A stretch of 64,000 nucleotides of DNA from Halobellus ruber. Lineage in GTDB: Archaea > Halobacteriota > Halobacteria > Halobacteriales > Haloferacaceae. This document shows, piece by piece, positions 43,212-51,415 of this stretch (within the stretch, counting starts at the first letter, position 1; each line of letters opens with the position of its first letter). The stretch lies in assembly GCF_014212355.1 (NCBI RefSeq), contig NZ_JACKXD010000005.1, forward strand, positions 1 through 64,000, in the 5' to 3' direction. Made by a program: the position numbers and the translations under genes. The notes below the pieces were generated by a model. That model ran no database searches. It had not been told where the DNA came from and saw nothing but the letters and a program-made list of their open reading frames with translations.

Positions 43212-43367
43212 CCTCCCGAGCGGACCGGAGTGTGGCCCCCGACGAGGCGTGACCTCCCGAGCGGACCGGAGTGTGGCCCCCGACGAGGCGTGACCTCCCG
43301 AGCGGACCGGAGCGTGGCCCCCGACGAGGCGTGACCTCCCGAGCAGGCCGGGGTTCGGCCCCCGAGG
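43203..43367. repeat. 41-bp tandem repeat at the 3' end of oapC
   Basis: Units begin at 43208, 43249, 43290 and 43331 (the last diverges after about 15 bp). The unit gtgacctcccgagcggaccg is followed by gagtgtggcccccgacgagg and c. It arose from the final oapC codons, so each copy carries the gacgagRcgtga stop context. Because 41 is not a multiple of three, read-through would change frame at each unit. Confidence 0.92.
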
Positions 43368-43403
43368 AAACTACCGAGGCGACCCCGCCGGGGGAGATTG
43401 AAG

Positions 43404-43410
43404 CTTTTAA
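43404..43410 (+). promoter_or_regulatory. TATA box for the 29-residue membrane peptide gene
   Basis: cttttaa lies 25-31 nt upstream of the ATG at 43435, the leaderless spacing, supporting that very short gene as real. Confidence 0.55.
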
Positions 43411-43434
43411 CCCACCTGCGGCGAGAGCGGTAGT

Positions 43435-43524
43435 ATGAGTCAGGCCACCAAGATCGTGCTCGGGACCCTCGGCGCGTCGGCGCTGCTCGCCATCGCGATC
43501 ATTCTCGCGCTCGCGTTCGGTTGA
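43435..43524 (+). CDS. 29-residue single-pass membrane peptide
   Basis: Starts MSQATKIVLGTLGASALLAI and ends with about nine further hydrophobic residues and FG. It is almost one transmembrane helix with a single lysine near the N-terminus. A well-spaced TATA box and high third-position GC support expression. It is too short for most annotation pipelines. It stands alone between the oapC repeats and a conserved haloarchaeal gene; function unknown. Confidence 0.6.
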   Translation: MSQATKIVLGTLGASALLAIAIILALAFG

Positions 43525-43576
43525 CGGTCCGTCCCGGAACCGTCCGTCTCAAGACGGTAGCGACCCAACACGGCGT

Positions 43577-44416
43577 ATGTTCGACCGACGCGACCTCGAC
43601 GACGACATCGCCGCCGTCCGCGACGAGCACGCGCCCGACGCCGCCGTGCTCGATGTCGCGGCCGACTTCGAGACCGTGCCGCCCGCCGCGGCGGAGGATC
43701 TCGGGCTGTTCGTCGACGCGCTCACCCCTACCTCCTACCCGAGCGACTGGCTTCCCGGGGACGCGCCGGACGCCTTGGTTGCGTACGCGGGCCCGGATTT
43801 CACCGTCGGGATGCCCGGCGACGGAACCGTCGTCTGGACCCGACAGACCACCCCGCCCGTCGTGCTTGTAAAACAGCGCGCCGAGGGGACCCCCGCGGAG
43901 TTCCGGCGGTTCCTCCTGGCGGAGGCGTTCGTCCAACTCGGCACCGACGCCCCCGAGCACTTCCTCCCGTTCTTCGGCGAGGCCTATCCCGACCTCGACC
44001 GGGCGGTCCCGCTGGGTCCCGGCGACGTGTACCAGATCGCGGCCGCGCTGTACGAGGCCTGGCTGGGGCTCCAGACCCGCGAGTCGTTCCGCGCGTGGGA
44101 GGGGGACCACCCCCGGCTCTTCGACGCGTGGTCGGACGCCGGCTCCCGGCTGGAAGGCCGGCTCTCGACGCTCCCGAGGGCGGTCGCACGCGGCGGGACC
44201 TCCTTCCCGGAGGCCACGGAGTACGCGTGTTCGGCGGTCAAACACGGCCTCGAACTTCCGGCCCCGTTCGCCGCGCTCGACACGCAGGCGTTCGTGGAGT
44301 ACGGCCCGCAGTACGGGGTCCGGTGGGCGGAGAAGACGTTCGAGAAGCTCGAACGCACCTCCGAACCCGGGACCGCCGGCGACGACCCCGACAGCTCAGA
44401 CTCGGGGTCGGAGTGA
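43577..44416 (+). CDS. Conserved haloarchaeal protein (DUF7089-like)
   Basis: 279 residues, soluble. It starts MFDRRDLDDDIAAVRDEHAP; the core includes PSDWLPGDAPDALVAYAG, FLLAEAFVQLGTDAPEHFLPFF and EYGPQYGVRWAEKTFEKLE, ending in a Ser/Asp tail. Tryptophan and aromatic content suggests a folded single domain. I link it tentatively to the haloarchaeal DUF7089 group. It regularly sits near the origin cluster in my recollection, but that is not shown here. Function unknown. Confidence 0.75.
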   Translation: MFDRRDLDDDIAAVRDEHAPDAAVLDVAADFETVPPAAAEDLGLFVDALTPTSYPSDWLPGDAPDALVAYAGPDFTVGMPGDGTVVWTRQTTPPVVLVKQRAEGTPAEFRRFLLAEAFVQLGTDAPEHFLPFFGEAYPDLDRAVPLGPGDVYQIAAALYEAWLGLQTRESFRAWEGDHPRLFDAWSDAGSRLEGRLSTLPRAVARGGTSFPEATEYACSAVKHGLELPAPFAALDTQAFVEYGPQYGVRWAEKTFEKLERTSEPGTAGDDPDSSDSGSE

Positions 44417-44506
44417 TCACCCGAAACGGGGCCTCGAAGTCCTCCTCCAACTCGAAGCGACGACTGAAATCGGGTTCCGACACCGAAGCGACCGACAGCC
44501 GCTCGC

Positions 44507-45085
44507 CTACTCCTCGCGTCGGACCGCACCGTCGACGTCGAGTTCGAGAACGACGTCGAAGAGGTCCCGGAACCGGTCGAGCGTCCCCTCGTCGTGGACC
44601 TCATTCGAGAGGTGGAACAGTCCGACGGCGTCGTGATCCGAAAGCAGGCCGAGCAGCCGTTCCGTCGCGTCGCGGGCACCGTCGACGCCGGCATAGTACG
44701 CCATCTCGGTCACCGAGTCCACGCTGACGCGGAGCTTCCCGTCGTGTGATTCGAGGAACTCGCGGGTCTGTTCGACGATCCCGTCGAGGTCCTCGGGGGT
44801 GGAGACGTAGTGTACCCGATCGGACGTCCGGCGGGAGTATCCGCGCTCGACCGACAGCGCATCGAGGATGTCCGCCTTCGACTCGTCGACGTCGTAGTGT
44901 TCGAGTTTCTGTTCGACCTCCCGTGCGGTGGTTCGGGTGGAGATCACCAGGAAGTGGTCGGTGTCGGTCCTCAGGAAGTCGGTGTCGATCCGGTCGGTCT
45001 CCCCGATGCTCGGATGTAACAGCAGCACCCCGGTGCCGGCGGGGATCGAGTCCGGCGCCTCGTCGATCGCGAGCGCGTAATCCAT
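44507..45085 (-). CDS. RecA/KaiC-fold protein without P-loop (HTR-like)
   Basis: 192 residues. VLLLHPSIGETDRIDTDFL, HFLVISTRTTAREVEQKLEHYD and KLRVSVDSVTEMAYYAG follow the strand order of RecA-like KaiC-family domains, but the Walker A loop (GxxGxGKT) is replaced by HPSIGETD, so ATP binding is unlikely. The haloarchaeal group (DUF7090/HTR-like) is thought to be regulatory; function not established. A TATA-like ttaagtc lies about 25 nt upstream of the ATG on the minus strand. Confidence 0.75.
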   Translation of the reverse strand: MDYALAIDEAPDSIPAGTGVLLLHPSIGETDRIDTDFLRTDTDHFLVISTRTTAREVEQKLEHYDVDESKADILDALSVERGYSRRTSDRVHYVSTPEDLDGIVEQTREFLESHDGKLRVSVDSVTEMAYYAGVDGARDATERLLGLLSDHDAVGLFHLSNEVHDEGTLDRFRDLFDVVLELDVDGAVRREE

Positions 45086-45190
45086 ACCAGTAGGTCGGCG
45101 TGGGCCGACTTAACGGATGTGGGTTCGCCCGTCGGGGTCGTTTTCGGACGATTCGACATCGATATGCCGTCACTCGCCCCCACCGCGGGA

Positions 45191-45646
45191 TCAGTAGATC
45201 GAGTCGGCCGTCGCGGCCCCGATCACGCTGAACACCGAGCCGATGCTGACGGCCTTCAGCGTGGTTCCGATCACGGTCCACTCGATCGAGACGTCGAGCG
45301 ACGCCGTCGAGGCGGATCCCGAGGACCCGGCGAACGTCTCCGGAGCGTTGAACGCCAGGGCGAGAATGAAAACCGAGAGGTACGAGACGGCGATCAGCGA
45401 GATGAACCGGACCGGGACCCCGCCGACCTCGGTCTCGCGGTCGGGGTTCCTGTCGTCGGCTTTATACAGCGCTCCGTACCCGATCGCCAGGACGATCACG
45501 ACGGTCGCAAGCGCCTGCGGCACCGACATGCTCTCCGCGAGGACCCACACCTCCTCGGTGACCACGAACGGCCCGGCCAGCAGGAACCCGCCGACGATCT
45601 GCTGGACGGTGTCCGACAGCGCGAACCGTCGGCGGCGTCCGACCAT
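45191..45646 (-). CDS. DUF2391-like integral membrane protein
   Basis: 151 residues with about four transmembrane helices: QQIVGGFLLAGPFVVTEEVW, QALATVVIVLAIGYGALY, FISLIAVSYLSVFILALAF and the C-terminal TLKAVSIGSVFSVIGAATAD. The GGFLLAGPFVVTEEVW signature is typical of the TIGR02587/DUF2391 group, function unknown. On the minus strand a TATA-like catatatgt lies about 25 nt before the ATG at 45646. Divergent from the methyltransferase gene. Confidence 0.8.
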   Translation of the reverse strand: MVGRRRRFALSDTVQQIVGGFLLAGPFVVTEEVWVLAESMSVPQALATVVIVLAIGYGALYKADDRNPDRETEVGGVPVRFISLIAVSYLSVFILALAFNAPETFAGSSGSASTASLDVSIEWTVIGTTLKAVSIGSVFSVIGAATADSIY

Positions 45647-45757
45647 ACCGCCTCTGGCCCGCGGGCGGACATATATGCTCGGTTGTTCAGACGGATGGGG
45701 TCCGACGAACTCCGTCCGAACCCGACGCTTCTTGTCCCGCCCCTTCCACGTGCGGGT

Positions 45758-46438
45758 ATGAGCGTCCGCGAGGAGTTCGACGCGTGGGCGGCCGACGGCC
45801 GCGACAGGGGGATGGAGGAGCGCCACTGGCACACCGCGAAACACGCCTTGGCCCGGATCCCGGTCGAGGCCGGCGACACGGTTCTGGACCTGGGTTGCGG
45901 CAGCGGGTACGCCGGGCGGGCGCTCCGTGATACCCGGGACGCGGGGCGCGTATACGGCCTCGACGGCTCGCCCGAGATGGCCCGCAACGCCCGATCGTAC
46001 ACCGACGACCCCCAGGTCGCGTATCTCGTCGGCGACTTCGACGCCCTTCCGTTCGCGGACGACGCCGTCGACCACGTCTGGAGTATGGAGGCGTTCTACT
46101 ACGCCGCCGACCCCGAGCACACCCTCGCGGAGATCGCCCGGGTGCTCAGGCCCGGCGGGACGTTCTACTGTGCGGTCAACTACTACGAGGAGAACGTCCA
46201 CTCCCACGTCTGGCAGGAGCGGATCGACGTCGAGATGACCCGGTGGTCGGCCGCGGAGTACCGCGAGGCGTTCCGCCGAGCCGGCCTCGCGGTCGCCGGG
46301 CAGGATTCGATCCCCGACCGGGAGGTCGAGATCCCGCCGGAATCGGCGTTCCCGACCGACGAGTGGGAGACCCGCGAGGCGATGGCGGAACGCTACCGGA
46401 CCTACGGGACGCTGCTGACGGTCGGCGTCGCGCCGTAG
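45758..46438 (+). CDS. Class I SAM-dependent methyltransferase
   Basis: 226 residues with the Rossmann methyltransferase core: motif I VLDLGCGSGYAGRAL (about 43-57), the acidic end of strand 2 in VYGLDGSPEMARNAR, VGDFDALPFADDAVDHVWSM (motifs II/III) and EIARVLRPGGTFYCAVNYYEE (motif IV area). The pattern is close to UbiE/UbiG-like small-molecule methylases. The substrate is unknown and the context does not help. Its stop is 8 bp from the convergent ABC ATPase stop. Confidence 0.88.
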   Translation: MSVREEFDAWAADGRDRGMEERHWHTAKHALARIPVEAGDTVLDLGCGSGYAGRALRDTRDAGRVYGLDGSPEMARNARSYTDDPQVAYLVGDFDALPFADDAVDHVWSMEAFYYAADPEHTLAEIARVLRPGGTFYCAVNYYEENVHSHVWQERIDVEMTRWSAAEYREAFRRAGLAVAGQDSIPDREVEIPPESAFPTDEWETREAMAERYRTYGTLLTVGVAP

Positions 46439-46446
46439 CCGGGTGG

Positions 46447-47742
46447 TCAGGTTCCGTCCGCGCCGTCACCCGGATCTCGCTCCACAGCGACCACGTGGGC
46501 GTCGCTCGCGTCGAACCCGACCCGCACGTCGCCCGAGAGCGGATCGGGCGTCCGGACCGTGAGTTCGCGGCCCCCCCACCGGAGGTACGTCCGCGTCGAC
46601 TCCCCGAGGAACTCGGCGTTCGACACCGTGGCGTCGAGCGTCACCGTCGCGTCGGCCCCGCCGTTCCCGGCGCCCCCGGCGTCGCCGCCGCCCTCGGTCC
46701 GACCGCCACCGAGGACCATCATTCGCTCGGGCCGGACACAGAAGGTCACCCTCGCGCCGACCGGGAGCCGTCGGTCCGTCCGCAACGGCACCGATACCGC
46801 ACCTACGTCGACGTGGACGACGCGTCCACCGTCCCCGTCGGGTCCACGCGTCGGCTGGCCGCCCGCATCGCCCTCCCCGTCGACCCCCTTCGTTTCAACT
46901 GGAGATTCGGCGGTACGGTCGGTCGAACCCCCCGATCGATCCGACCCGCCGGTCGACCGGACTCGCCCCTCGAATACGTTGTTGTCGCCGACGAACTCCG
47001 CGACGAACCGGGTCTCGGGTCGGCGGTACACCGCCTGGGGGGTTCCGACCTGCTCGACCGCGCCGTCGGACATCACCGCCACCCGGTCCGAAACCGCGAG
47101 CGCCTCCTCCTGGTCGTGGGTGACGTACAGCGTGGTGATCCCGAGCGTCGACTGGATCTCCTTGATCTGGAGGCGGAGGCGTTCCCGGAGCTGGGCGTCG
47201 AGCGCGCTCATCGGCTCGTCGAGCAGGAGGAGATCCGGCCCGGGTGCGAGCGCCCGCGCCAGCGCGACCCGCTGGCGCTGTCCCCCCGACAGCTCCCCCG
47301 GATCGCGCGCCCCGGCGTCGGGGAGGTCGACGAGTTCCAAAAGCGACGACACCCGCTCGTCGACGCTCCCGCCGTTCGGCGGATCGGTGAACCGGAGGCC
47401 GTAGGCGACGTTTTCGGCGACCGAGAGGTGTGGGAACAGCGCGTAGTTCTGGAACACCACCCCAACGCCGCGGTCCTCCGGCGGGACGCCCGCCATCTCC
47501 CGCCCGTCGAACCGGATCGTCCCCCGCGTGGGCGAGTCGAAGCCGGCCACGAGCCGGAGGGTCGTGGTCTTTCCGCACCCCGAGGGACCGACGAGGGTGA
47601 AGAACTCCCCGTCCGCCACGTCGAGGTCGATCCCGGCGGCCGCGTTTCCACCCCTCCCGCCTCGGTCCGTTTCACTGCCCGACCCCCCGAGCGCGACGGT
47701 GTCGCCGTACGCCTTCCGGACGCCGTCGAGCGTCAGTCGCAT
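46447..47742 (-). CDS. ABC transporter ATP-binding protein (thiamine-type importer)
   Basis: 431 residues. The ATPase domain has Walker A GPSGCGKTTTL (about 53-63), the Q-loop VFQNYALFPHLSV, signature LSGGQRQRVALARAL, Walker B DLLLLDEPMSALD and the H-loop TLYVTHDQEEAL. A C-terminal TOBE-type domain follows a long acidic Gly/Ser linker (about 285-330). It lies 2 bp from the permease stop and completes thiB-thiP-ATPase. A 20-bp exact copy of the right oriC ORB is embedded in the linker codons. The relation to thiamine rests on the partner proteins. Confidence 0.92.
   Translation of the reverse strand: MRLTLDGVRKAYGDTVALGGSGSETDRGGRGGNAAAGIDLDVADGEFFTLVGPSGCGKTTTLRLVAGFDSPTRGTIRFDGREMAGVPPEDRGVGVVFQNYALFPHLSVAENVAYGLRFTDPPNGGSVDERVSSLLELVDLPDAGARDPGELSGGQRQRVALARALAPGPDLLLLDEPMSALDAQLRERLRLQIKEIQSTLGITTLYVTHDQEEALAVSDRVAVMSDGAVEQVGTPQAVYRRPETRFVAEFVGDNNVFEGRVRSTGGSDRSGGSTDRTAESPVETKGVDGEGDAGGQPTRGPDGDGGRVVHVDVGAVSVPLRTDRRLPVGARVTFCVRPERMMVLGGGRTEGGGDAGGAGNGGADATVTLDATVSNAEFLGESTRTYLRWGGRELTVRTPDPLSGDVRVGFDASDAHVVAVERDPGDGADGT
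46885..46904 (-). promoter_or_regulatory. ORB-like box inside the ABC ATPase gene
   Basis: Plus strand ccccttcgtttcaactggag is the exact complement of 40711-40730, the right ORB of oriC1, 6.2 kb away. It is preceded by more C, so a short G-string is kept on the complementary strand. It lies in codons of the variable linker (PVETKG), where sequence is free to drift, so exact conservation is notable. Confidence 0.65.
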
Positions 47743-47744
47743 CC

Positions 47745-49508
47745 TCAGAACCCCCCCTGTCCGCCGTAGCGGTCGCCGAAGCGGTCGATCACGACGAAGC
47801 TCAGGCTGGTGACCGCGAGCAGGAGACACCCCATCGCGGTCGCGGGGCCGAGCCGACGGCCGAGATACCGCTCGACGGCGACGGGCATCGTGTAGCTCGA
47901 AGAGCCCTCCGCCAGCACCACGGTGGAGTCGAACTCCCCGATCGAGATGGCGAAGGCGAACGCCGCGCCCGCGACGACCCCGGCGGCCACCAAGGGGAGT
48001 TCGACGTCGACGAGCGCCCGGGCCCGAGTGGCGCCGAGGCTGCGCGCGGACTCCACCAGCCGCGAGTCCAGGTTCCCGAGCAGCGGCGCGACGCTTCGGG
48101 TCACGAAGGGATACGCCCCGACCGCGTGGGCGGCGACGATCGCCACCGCACCGGTCACCTGGATCCGTGTCCCGAAGGCCTCGACCCCGAAGACGAGCCC
48201 CCGGAGCAGCCCGAGCCCGACGACGATCCCCGACACAGCCAGCGGCGCCATCGTCAGGGCGTCGATCGCCGCCCGCCCGCGGAAGTTCCGCGTCGTCAGC
48301 ACCGCCAGGACGACCCCCATCGGCACGGCAACGAGGAGGGTCCCCGCGCCGAACAAAAGCGAGTTCCACACCGCGGGCAGCGGCCGGACCTGATACGAGG
48401 CGCCGGTCCGCTGCCGTTCCAGGAGGAACCGGTAGTGATCGAGGGTCAGTTCGCCGCCTGCGGTGACGCTCGTCAGGAGCATCGACGCGATCGGGGCGAC
48501 GAACACCGCGAGGACGACGACACTGTACCCGACAACGAGCGCGCGGGCGCCGACCGCCCGGGGCGTCCACGACGCGGGCCACACCGACCGCCTGGGTTGG
48601 GGGTTCGCGCCCGCCCCGTCACCCCGTTGCCGCCCCTCGTACCGGAGATAGAGGTAGGTCAGCCCAAGCGAGATCACCGTCTCGACGGCCGCCAGGGCGG
48701 CCGCCTCGGCGTACGCCAGGTTCTGAATCCGCGAGAAGATGAACACCTCGACGGTCGCAAGCTGGAAGCCGCCCAGCGCGAGCACGATCGGGAACGACGC
48801 GAACGTGAACACGAAGGTCAGTGTCGCCCCGATCGCGACCGCAGGCAGGAGCTGTGGGACCACCACGTCGTAGAACGCCCGCGTCGGCGACGCCCCCAGG
48901 CTGCGTGCGGTCTCGACCGCGGAGGCGTCGACGCTCTCCCACGCCGCGGTGGTCACCCGCGCCACCAGCGGCGCGTTGTAGAAGGCGTGGGCGATCACGA
49001 TCGCGGGCAGCGTAAACAGCAGTTCCACCGTCGGCAGCCCGAGCGCCCCGAGCACGGCGTTGAGGGTTCCGTTCCGCCCGAACGTCGCGACGAACCCGAT
49101 CGCGACCATGATCGACGGCATCACGAAGGGCAGGATCGTGAGCGACCGCAGCAGCTCCCGGCCGGGGAACTCGAAGCGCGCGAGGATCCACGCCGCCGGT
49201 AGCCCGAGCGCCACCGACGCCACCGTCGACACCAGCGCCTGATAGGCGGTGAACCAGAGGATGTCGACGAGGTAGAACTCCGAGGTCAGCACGTCGACGA
49301 GGGGCTCGGCGGTGAGCCGCCCATCGACGACGATAGCCTCGACGAAGACGGTCGCGACCGGAAAGTAGAACACCACGAGCAGGACCGCCGCGGTCGCGGC
49401 TGCGACGAGGCCGAGGACGTGCCGTTCGGCCCACACTCCGGCGGTCGAGACGGCCCCGAGGAGCCGCCGCTGGATCCGGCGGATCGGGTCGGGTGGGACG
49501 GCCCTCAC
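47745..49508 (-). CDS. ABC transporter permease, fused double (ThiP-like)
   Basis: 587 residues with about 12 transmembrane helices in two homologous halves, as in iron/thiamine ThiP-type permeases. Each half has an EAA loop: ESVDASAVETARSLGASPTRAF in the first and SRLVESARSLGATRARAL in the second. The first half runs to about 300 and is joined by a charged linker (GRQRGDGAGANPQPRRS). Start: GTG at 49508, before RAVPPDPIRRI; a GTG at 49559 is also in frame. It lies 2 bp from the ATPase gene and 63 bp from the binding-protein stop. Confidence 0.9.
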   Translation of the reverse strand: MRAVPPDPIRRIQRRLLGAVSTAGVWAERHVLGLVAAATAAVLLVVFYFPVATVFVEAIVVDGRLTAEPLVDVLTSEFYLVDILWFTAYQALVSTVASVALGLPAAWILARFEFPGRELLRSLTILPFVMPSIMVAIGFVATFGRNGTLNAVLGALGLPTVELLFTLPAIVIAHAFYNAPLVARVTTAAWESVDASAVETARSLGASPTRAFYDVVVPQLLPAVAIGATLTFVFTFASFPIVLALGGFQLATVEVFIFSRIQNLAYAEAAALAAVETVISLGLTYLYLRYEGRQRGDGAGANPQPRRSVWPASWTPRAVGARALVVGYSVVVLAVFVAPIASMLLTSVTAGGELTLDHYRFLLERQRTGASYQVRPLPAVWNSLLFGAGTLLVAVPMGVVLAVLTTRNFRGRAAIDALTMAPLAVSGIVVGLGLLRGLVFGVEAFGTRIQVTGAVAIVAAHAVGAYPFVTRSVAPLLGNLDSRLVESARSLGATRARALVDVELPLVAAGVVAGAAFAFAISIGEFDSTVVLAEGSSSYTMPVAVERYLGRRLGPATAMGCLLLAVTSLSFVVIDRFGDRYGGQGGF

Positions 49509-49571
49509 GGCGACGTCACTCCGGGCGCCGGAGCACCGGACTCCGGCGTCCCGATCCACCCCACAACCGGG

Positions 49572-50678
49572 TCATTTGCTGGCGAACTGCCGCTCCCACG
49601 CCCGCGTCCACTCGCTCAGGTTGTCCCGGAGCGTGTCGTACTCGAATATGACCCCTTCGGGCGGCTCCTTTGCGTAGGTCGAAAAGGAATCCGGAAGGTC
49701 GGCGGTCGTCGTCGCGGGGAACGACACCCACTGCTGTGCGATCTCGCCCTGCACATCGGGGCGGAGCATAAACTCGACGAAGGACCGGGCGAGGTCGGGG
49801 TTGTCGGTGCCCTCGAACAGCGCTATCCCTTCGGCGTCCGCGTACCCCTGGTCGTTCAGGAAGCGGATCTGGTGTTGGTCCAAGTCCTCGTCGGACCGCA
49901 CGGCGTATACCTGGTCCGTCGAGTACGACACGACCATCGGCGCTTCCCCCTCCTGGTATGCGGTGTAGGAGTCCGACCAACTGCCGAGGACCCTGGCGCC
50001 GTTGTCCTGGAGGTCCGCCCAGTAGTCGAGGTAGTTGTCCCGGCCGAGCGCCTGTATCGTGTGTAGCAGGAACAGCCGTCCGGTCGTGCTCGAAGCCGGG
50101 TTCTGCGCGAGGAGGTCGCCCTCGTGTTCGGGGTCCAGCAGCCCCTCGAACGTCTCCGGCGCGGCGTACTCGCCGTTGGCCCCCTGCGTCTCGTCGTAAA
50201 CCAGGCTGACGTAGCCGGTCGCAAACGGGACGACACGACCGTTCGGGTCGAACTGGATGTCGGATTTGACGTCTCCCTGCCCCGGAATTCCCTCGACCGG
50301 CGTGAACAGTCCGTCGTCGAGCTGTTCGTCGATCCGGATCAGATCCCGCACGCGGACCCCGGTGTAGACGTCGGCCTCGATGTCGACACCGCGGTTCGCC
50401 CGCTCGATGTAGTAGTTGATCTCGCTGTCGGGCGTGGCGAACGACAGCGTCGCGTCGAACTCCGACTCGAAGGTCTCCTTGATCCACTGACCGGGACTCG
50501 TCGAGGGGGCGTCGACGAACGTCCCGTACGTCCCGACGACGAGTTCGGGGGTGCTCGACGCCGCGGTCCCCGCCGTGGTCCCGGTACTCCCGCTGTCGCT
50601 GCCGCCACCGCCGGTACAGCCGGCCAACCCGGCGACGCCGCCGGCGCCGACGGCCCGAAGGAAGGTTCGCCGTCTCAT
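49572..50678 (-). CDS. ABC importer substrate-binding lipoprotein (ThiB/TbpA-like)
   Basis: 368 residues. MRRRTFLRAVGAGGVAGLAG followed by cysteine is a Tat signal plus lipobox, anchoring the protein outside the membrane. A Gly/Ser/Thr linker leads to the binding fold: TYGTFVDAPSTSPGQWIKET, VDIEADVYTGVRVRDLIRID, FATGYVSLVYDE, QNPASSTTGRLFLLHTIQAL and YWADLQDNGARVLGSWSDSY are typical of the thiamine-binding ThiB/TbpA group. It is the first gene of the importer operon. Substrate assignment to thiamine is by family resemblance; no thiamine riboswitch is visible. Confidence 0.9.
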   Translation of the reverse strand: MRRRTFLRAVGAGGVAGLAGCTGGGGSDSGSTGTTAGTAASSTPELVVGTYGTFVDAPSTSPGQWIKETFESEFDATLSFATPDSEINYYIERANRGVDIEADVYTGVRVRDLIRIDEQLDDGLFTPVEGIPGQGDVKSDIQFDPNGRVVPFATGYVSLVYDETQGANGEYAAPETFEGLLDPEHEGDLLAQNPASSTTGRLFLLHTIQALGRDNYLDYWADLQDNGARVLGSWSDSYTAYQEGEAPMVVSYSTDQVYAVRSDEDLDQHQIRFLNDQGYADAEGIALFEGTDNPDLARSFVEFMLRPDVQGEIAQQWVSFPATTTADLPDSFSTYAKEPPEGVIFEYDTLRDNLSEWTRAWERQFASK

Positions 50679-50777
50679 TACCGGGTGATTACACCGAGTG
50701 GTATTTAATCGTGGCGTCTCGGCGCCGGCGCCGTCGGCCGGAACAACGCTCTTGCCCTCCCGCGGTGAAGGCGGTGT

Positions 50778-51028
50778 ATGTCGTTCCAGCGCCGTACGTC
50801 CTCGGCAGCCTGTTCGTGCTGGCCGGCGTGGTCACCCTGGCGTCGGTAGTCGGAACGGTGTTCCTTTGGATCACCGTCGCGTACCTGCTGTGGCCGGTTC
50901 GACGAAGACTCGTCGCTCGGGGCTGGACGCCGCGGGTCGCGTCCCTGCTCTCGGCGGAACTCGACCCGCCCCCGCTCGACGACGCCCCCTCACCGGAGTC
51001 GTCCGGGGACGCCCCGGATCGGCAGTGA
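50778..51028 (+). pseudogene. Relic of an AI-2E/PerM-like membrane transporter
   Basis: The ATG at 50778 opens MSFQRR, and one base later in frame comes YVLGSLFVLAGVVTLASVVG, then FLWITVAYLLWPVRRRLVAR, the N-terminal helices of AI-2E-type transporters (usually 330-380 residues). A missing base near 50795 breaks the frame. After RVASLLSA the sequence jumps to an acidic tail (ELDPPPLDDAPSPESSGDAP) and a stop, so the core of the protein is gone. The family call is tentative; the combination of frameshift plus internal loss argues for decay. Confidence 0.6.
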
Positions 51029-51092
51029 TCCTGGTATCAAAATCGATATTTTGACCGATACACTTTCACCGGGGTTACTCCAAAGGTTCCGT

Positions 51093-51404
51093 ATGTCCGA
51101 GACGATCGATGGCGGAGCCGGCCGCAGGACCTCCTGGACGGTGCTCGACCGTTCGGGATGGGAGACCGGCGACGAGCTGTTGCGTCGGCTCGCCGACGCG
51201 CTCGCGGGGTTCGGACCCGGGAAGAGCACGGTCCTGTACGACCACGTCTCCGTCGACGCCGTGATCGACGCGCTGGATCCCGAGTCCCCGTCCCGCGCCG
51301 TCTCCGAGATCCGGTTCGACTACGGCCGCTACGAGATTATGATCACCCGGGACGGCGTCATCGCGGCCCACCCTGACCCCGCCGCGTCCCCGCGCTCCTC
51401 CTGA
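51093..51404 (+). CDS. HalOD1 output-domain protein
   Basis: 103 residues: MSETIDGGAGRRTSWTVLDR, then a helix (SGWETGDELLRRLADALAGF), VDAVIDALDPESP and strands (SRAVSEIRFDYGRYEIMITR, DGVIAAHP). This is a free-standing HalOD1 domain, a short haloarchaeal output module often attached to response regulators. The ligand or partner is unknown. Start at 51093 chosen because the domain begins soon after; the frame to 51051 is longer. A TATA-like tract lies within the atcgatattttgac palindrome near 51035-51055. Confidence 0.8.
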   Translation: MSETIDGGAGRRTSWTVLDRSGWETGDELLRRLADALAGFGPGKSTVLYDHVSVDAVIDALDPESPSRAVSEIRFDYGRYEIMITRDGVIAAHPDPAASPRSS

Positions 51405-51415
51405 CCCGCGCCGGT

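Noticed and set aside
43203-43367. CRISPR array
   Set aside because: The 41-bp units are head-to-tail with no unique spacers and no cas genes nearby.
47745-50678. Thiamine (TPP) riboswitch upstream of the thiB operon
   Set aside because: The upstream sequence (50679-50777) lacks the conserved CTGAGA and ACCTGA-type elements of a THI box.
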